From Bacteroidota bacterium (GTDB taxonomy: Bacteria; Bacteroidota; Bacteroidia; Bacteroidales; GCA-2711565), in NCBI GenBank assembly GCA_018816945.1, contig JAHIVC010000041.1, positions 1 through 64,000 on the forward strand: a DNA stretch of 64,000 nucleotides, given 5' to 3'. Every line of letters begins with the position of its first letter. Within the stretch, counting starts at the first letter, position 1. Of this stretch, positions 61,240-64,000 are shown piece after piece. The position numbers and the translations under genes are program-made. The notes beneath the pieces were generated by a model. The model was not told the origin of the DNA. It saw only the letters and a program-made list of their open reading frames with translations, and searched no databases.

Positions 61240-63423
61240 TTAAAACTTATCAACCCTACTCGCCTTGCTTATCCCCTTAACTTTTACAAGTTTATGCAAC
61301 AGTTCATCTAAATGTTCGTTATTTCGTATCTGTACTTTGATTTTTGCTTCGAATTGCCCATTCCCTGTTTCAACTTTAAATGAGAGCATATTAACTTTAA
61401 GATCTTTGGAAATGACATCTGTAAGTTCGCCAATAATGCCAATTCTATCTATACCCACCACTTTAACATTGGTAATATAAGTGGGAGCTTCAGCATCTTG
61501 CCATTTTACTTCAATAACCCGATAACTATATTTTTCTAACATTTGAGCAGCATTCGGACAATTTACCCTGTGAATGGTAATTCCTTTCCCCACAGTCACG
61601 AAACCAAAAACAGCATCCCCTGAAATTGGGTTACAACATTTTGCTAATGAATGATTCACATTTTTCAGCTTATCATTTATCATCAAAAAATCACTTTTAT
61701 CCCTTTCCGCTACTTTTCCTAATTCTATAGGTAATTCCTGTTTTTCTTTATATTCGAGAACGTCTTCGCCTTCCAAAAGTTTGCGGATTTTCGCAAGATC
61801 AATTTTTTCGGTCGCAACAGAATAAAAGAAATCTACCGAAGTTTTAAACTTAAATTGCTTAATTATTTTATCAATACTGTCCTCATTATAGGGAATTTTC
61901 CAACTTTTAAATTTCCTGCGAATAATTTCCGTACCAACTTCAGCTTCTTTATATTTCTCTTCAAGGAGCGCTCTTTTAATTCGTCCCTTCGCTTTATTTG
62001 TGATTACAAAATTCAGCCAATCAAGTTTTGGTTTTTGATTTTTACCGGTAATAATTTCAACTTCATCGCCATTATTAAGAATATACCTGATTGGAACTAC
62101 CTTACCATTTACTTTAGCACCGCTGCATGTTGACCCAATATTTGTGTGGATTTCAAAAGCAAAATCCAGTACAGTTGAACCAATGGGCAATTGTTTCAAA
62201 TCGCCTTGTGGTGTGAAAATAAAAATTTTATCATTCGAACGTTTTTTTTGATCTACCAGCTCATCATCAAAATAGATTTGATTAGGATTTTCTAAAATAT
62301 CACGTACCTGCTCTAACCAACTTTCCGAGTCTTTTTTACTACCAAAACCTTTATAACGCCAGTGAGCAGCAAGCCCTTTTTCAGCATTTTCATCCATACG
62401 TTTCGATCGAATCTGAACTTCCACCCATTTATTGTTTGGATCTTTTACAGTTGTGTGCAATGATTCATAACCGGAAGCTTTCGGGGTAGTTATCCAATCT
62501 CGAAGCCTTTTAGGATTCGGTGAATAGATATTTGTGACAATGGAATAAACGCGCCAGCAATCTTCCTTTTCCTTATTAGCCTCACTATTTGTGATAATTC
62601 GTACCGCAAAAATATCATATATCTCCTCAAACTCAACATTTTGGCGCTTCATTTTGGTCCATAAGGAATAGACAGATTTTGGGCGACTTTTAAATTCACA
62701 ATCAATACCCTGAACGGTCAATTCGCGCTGAATCGGGTTAATGAAATGTTGCAAAAATGATTTTTGTTTTGTTTTGCTCGACTGTATTTTCTCCATGAGA
62801 GACTGATAAACCTCAGGGTGCGAATATTTCATTGAGAGCTCTTCCAAATCAGATTTGATCTTATAGAGCCCTAAACGGTGAGCGATGGGTATATAAATAT
62901 GAATAACTTCATCAAGATAGTCTGATCGCTTTTCTATAGGTAATTTCTCATAATTCCGGATATCGTATAAGCGATGAGAAATTTTGATCAAGATAACCCT
63001 GATATCATCAATTAAAGTAAGAAAAAGCTTTCTGAAATTTTCAGACTGAACCGAAAGTTTGGTTGTTTGAAGATTAGATATTCTGTTAAATCCTGTTAAT
63101 ATTCCTGCAATGTTTTTATCAAATTTTTTCTGAACTTCCGACTGAGTTATTTCCTTATTCTCATATAAATTATGAAGCAGTGTGCTAACAACAGCAACGG
63201 CCCCTAATCCCATTTCATTAACTTCAATAAGGGATATTTCGATTGCATGATAAATATCTAATCCTTTGGAATTATCAAAATCGCGAACTTCAGCCTTATA
63301 GGCTAATTCGTATGCTTTTGCAATTTTCCGCAACTCCGTTTCCGTAGCAAACTTATTGCAAGCTTCAATTAATTCAAGGTATTTCTCATTAACTTTCAGC
63401 CTACGATCTTCACTTATCATCAT
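61240..63423 (-). CDS. relA: RelA/SpoT family (p)ppGpp synthetase with degenerate hydrolase domain
   Basis: A 727-residue stringent-response protein. The N-terminal HD domain is altered at key places: the usual LLHD reads LLHN (His 84, Asn 85) and the usual ADRLHN reads SHRLYD (His 150), so ppGpp hydrolysis is unlikely. The synthetase domain keeps RPKSVYSLWTKMKRQ (about 247-261), EIYDIFAVRII (Asp 270), ASGYESLHTTV and VEVQIRS (Glu 335), with RLRD (306-309) in place of the RFKD of bifunctional enzymes. The regulatory part has a TGS domain (FTPQGDLKQLPIGSTVLDFA), a conserved-cysteine domain (LAKCCNPISGDAVFGF) and a C-terminal ACT domain (DRIGIIGELTDVI). I read it as a synthetase-type, RelA-like protein. 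FloA lies upstream. Confidence 0.9.
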   Translation of the reverse strand: MMISEDRRLKVNEKYLELIEACNKFATETELRKIAKAYELAYKAEVRDFDNSKGLDIYHAIEISLIEVNEMGLGAVAVVSTLLHNLYENKEITQSEVQKKFDKNIAGILTGFNRISNLQTTKLSVQSENFRKLFLTLIDDIRVILIKISHRLYDIRNYEKLPIEKRSDYLDEVIHIYIPIAHRLGLYKIKSDLEELSMKYSHPEVYQSLMEKIQSSKTKQKSFLQHFINPIQRELTVQGIDCEFKSRPKSVYSLWTKMKRQNVEFEEIYDIFAVRIITNSEANKEKEDCWRVYSIVTNIYSPNPKRLRDWITTPKASGYESLHTTVKDPNNKWVEVQIRSKRMDENAEKGLAAHWRYKGFGSKKDSESWLEQVRDILENPNQIYFDDELVDQKKRSNDKIFIFTPQGDLKQLPIGSTVLDFAFEIHTNIGSTCSGAKVNGKVVPIRYILNNGDEVEIITGKNQKPKLDWLNFVITNKAKGRIKRALLEEKYKEAEVGTEIIRRKFKSWKIPYNEDSIDKIIKQFKFKTSVDFFYSVATEKIDLAKIRKLLEGEDVLEYKEKQELPIELGKVAERDKSDFLMINDKLKNVNHSLAKCCNPISGDAVFGFVTVGKGITIHRVNCPNAAQMLEKYSYRVIEVKWQDAEAPTYITNVKVVGIDRIGIIGELTDVISKDLKVNMLSFKVETGNGQFEAKIKVQIRNNEHLDELLHKLVKVKGISKASRVDKF

Positions 63424-63449
63424 AATTTAAAGTTAGCAAAAATCTTCAT

Positions 63450-63483
63450 AAAAAAAGCGTTCATGATAATTCATAAACGCTTA
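63450..63483 (-). terminator. Terminator of the flotillin gene
   Basis: On the minus strand AAGCGTTTATGA pairs with TCATGAACGCTT around a 4-base loop (63455-63482), followed by a T run. It lies 24 bases past the floA stop codon and separates it from the RelA-like gene. Confidence 0.8.
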
Positions 63484-63505
63484 TTTTTCATGATAATTAT
63501 CAAGC

Positions 63506-64000
63506 TTATTTTTTACTCATATCAGTACCACCTTTTCTTCCCGACTTAGGTCCTGAATCTGATATTGAATCACGCATCCGGGTATCAGATTCAATATTTT
63601 TAAATTTATAATAATCCATTATTCCAAGATTACCGCTACGGAATGCTTCAGCCATTGCTTTAGGTATTTCAGCTTCTGCCTGAATAACATTTGCACGAGC
63701 TTCCTGAGCCTTGGCTTTCATCTCCTGCTCAACAGCCACAGCCATTGCCCTTCTTTCTTCTGCCTTAGCCTGTGCAATATTTTTATCGGCATTTGCCTGA
63801 TCCATTTGTAATACCGCACCAATATTTTTTCCAATATCTATATCAGCAATATCAATAGAAAGTATCTCAAATGCAGTACCTGAATCCAATCCTTTATCAA
63901 GTACTAGTTTAGAAATGGTGTCAGGGTTTTCAAGAACACTTTTATGCGAGGCAGCAGAACCAATTGAAGATACGACACCTTCTCCTACTCTCGCTAAAAT
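63506..64000 (-). CDS. floA: Flotillin-like protein FloA, C-terminal part
   Basis: The frame is open to the window edge (165 codons), so the gene continues beyond it. The visible part has the SPFH-family end [80 protein letters not shown] and the alanine/glutamate-rich coiled coil [20 protein letters not shown], closely matching bacterial FloA (YqfA/UPF0365). FloA organises membrane microdomains. The Lys/Ser/Gly-rich tail (about the last 25 residues) is typical of Bacteroidota forms. Reading it from the internal Met near 63889 would be an artefact of the cut. Confidence 0.93.
   Translation of the reverse strand: MLARVGEGVVSSIGSAASHKSVLENPDTISKLVLDKGLDSGTAFEILSIDIADIDIGKNIGAVLQMDQANADKNIAQAKAEERRAMAVAVEQEMKAKAQEARANVIQAEAEIPKAMAEAFRSGNLGIMDYYKFKNIESDTRMRDSISDSGPKSGRKGGTDMSKK

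Noticed and set aside
1-64000. tRNA or rRNA genes
   Set aside because: None of the conserved tRNA or rRNA sequences was recognised by reading; a covariance-model scan would be decisive.

Overview
The window is AT-rich chromosomal DNA from a member of the phylum Bacteroidota. The evidence is a type IX secretion sorting domain on one protein, a TPR/PD40/OmpA protein of the PorE kind, -7/-33 promoters of the TTG-N19-TAnnTTTG sort, almost no Shine-Dalgarno sequences, and typical neighbours (LemA with DUF3137, a GroES-like protein beside mutL, FloA beside an Rsh protein). The genus cannot be told from the sequence. I see no rRNA, tRNA or CRISPR array.

Layout. 1-2200: the start of a thioredoxin-like lipoprotein, an outer-membrane barrel and a YfaP-like lipoprotein. 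2230-7613: a leftward run of PD40/OmpA protein, queE, folD, a four-helix-bundle gene and ffh; the four-helix-bundle gene sits inside blocks of a 7-bp repeat squeezed between ffh and folD. 7845-12871: lemA and a DUF3137 gene, then a complete 1.94-kb IS1595-like insertion (21-bp terminal inverted repeats, 8-bp target duplication) that carries three small non-transposase genes, then a DUF2179 membrane protein and a small barrel. 12976-18666: a dihydrouridine synthase, then a GNAT acetyltransferase, an M20 amidohydrolase and two alanine-racemase-fold enzymes that look like an amino-acid racemisation/deacylation module. 19293-25455: a cysteine-rich stand-alone PAS protein, a YtcJ-like amidohydrolase lipoprotein, a corrinoid uptake and adenosylation operon under a cobalamin riboswitch, and a GroES-like protein. 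25607-32587: a small membrane protein, mutL, two rhomboid proteases, an endonuclease/exonuclease/phosphatase protein and uvrB.

32733-57033 is a large exopolysaccharide locus: a response regulator, an initiating phosphoglycosyl transferase fused to a degenerate receiver, a short TolC-like protein, a polysaccharide co-polymerase with two LysM domains, a Wzx-like flippase, a Wzy/ligase-like polymerase, nine glycosyltransferases (six of them in three adjacent duplicated pairs), four methyltransferases (two FkbM), a hexapeptide acyltransferase and a secreted beta-helix protein with a T9SS tail. It reads as a Wzx/Wzy-type pathway: lipid-linked initiation, stepwise glycosylation and decoration, flipping, polymerisation, and length control. 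No Wza/OPX-type exporter is visible.

57040-60794 holds two hybrid histidine kinases directly after the locus. 61240-64000, read leftward, holds a RelA/SpoT-family protein whose hydrolase residues are degenerate, and the C-terminal part of a FloA-like flotillin that runs off the window.
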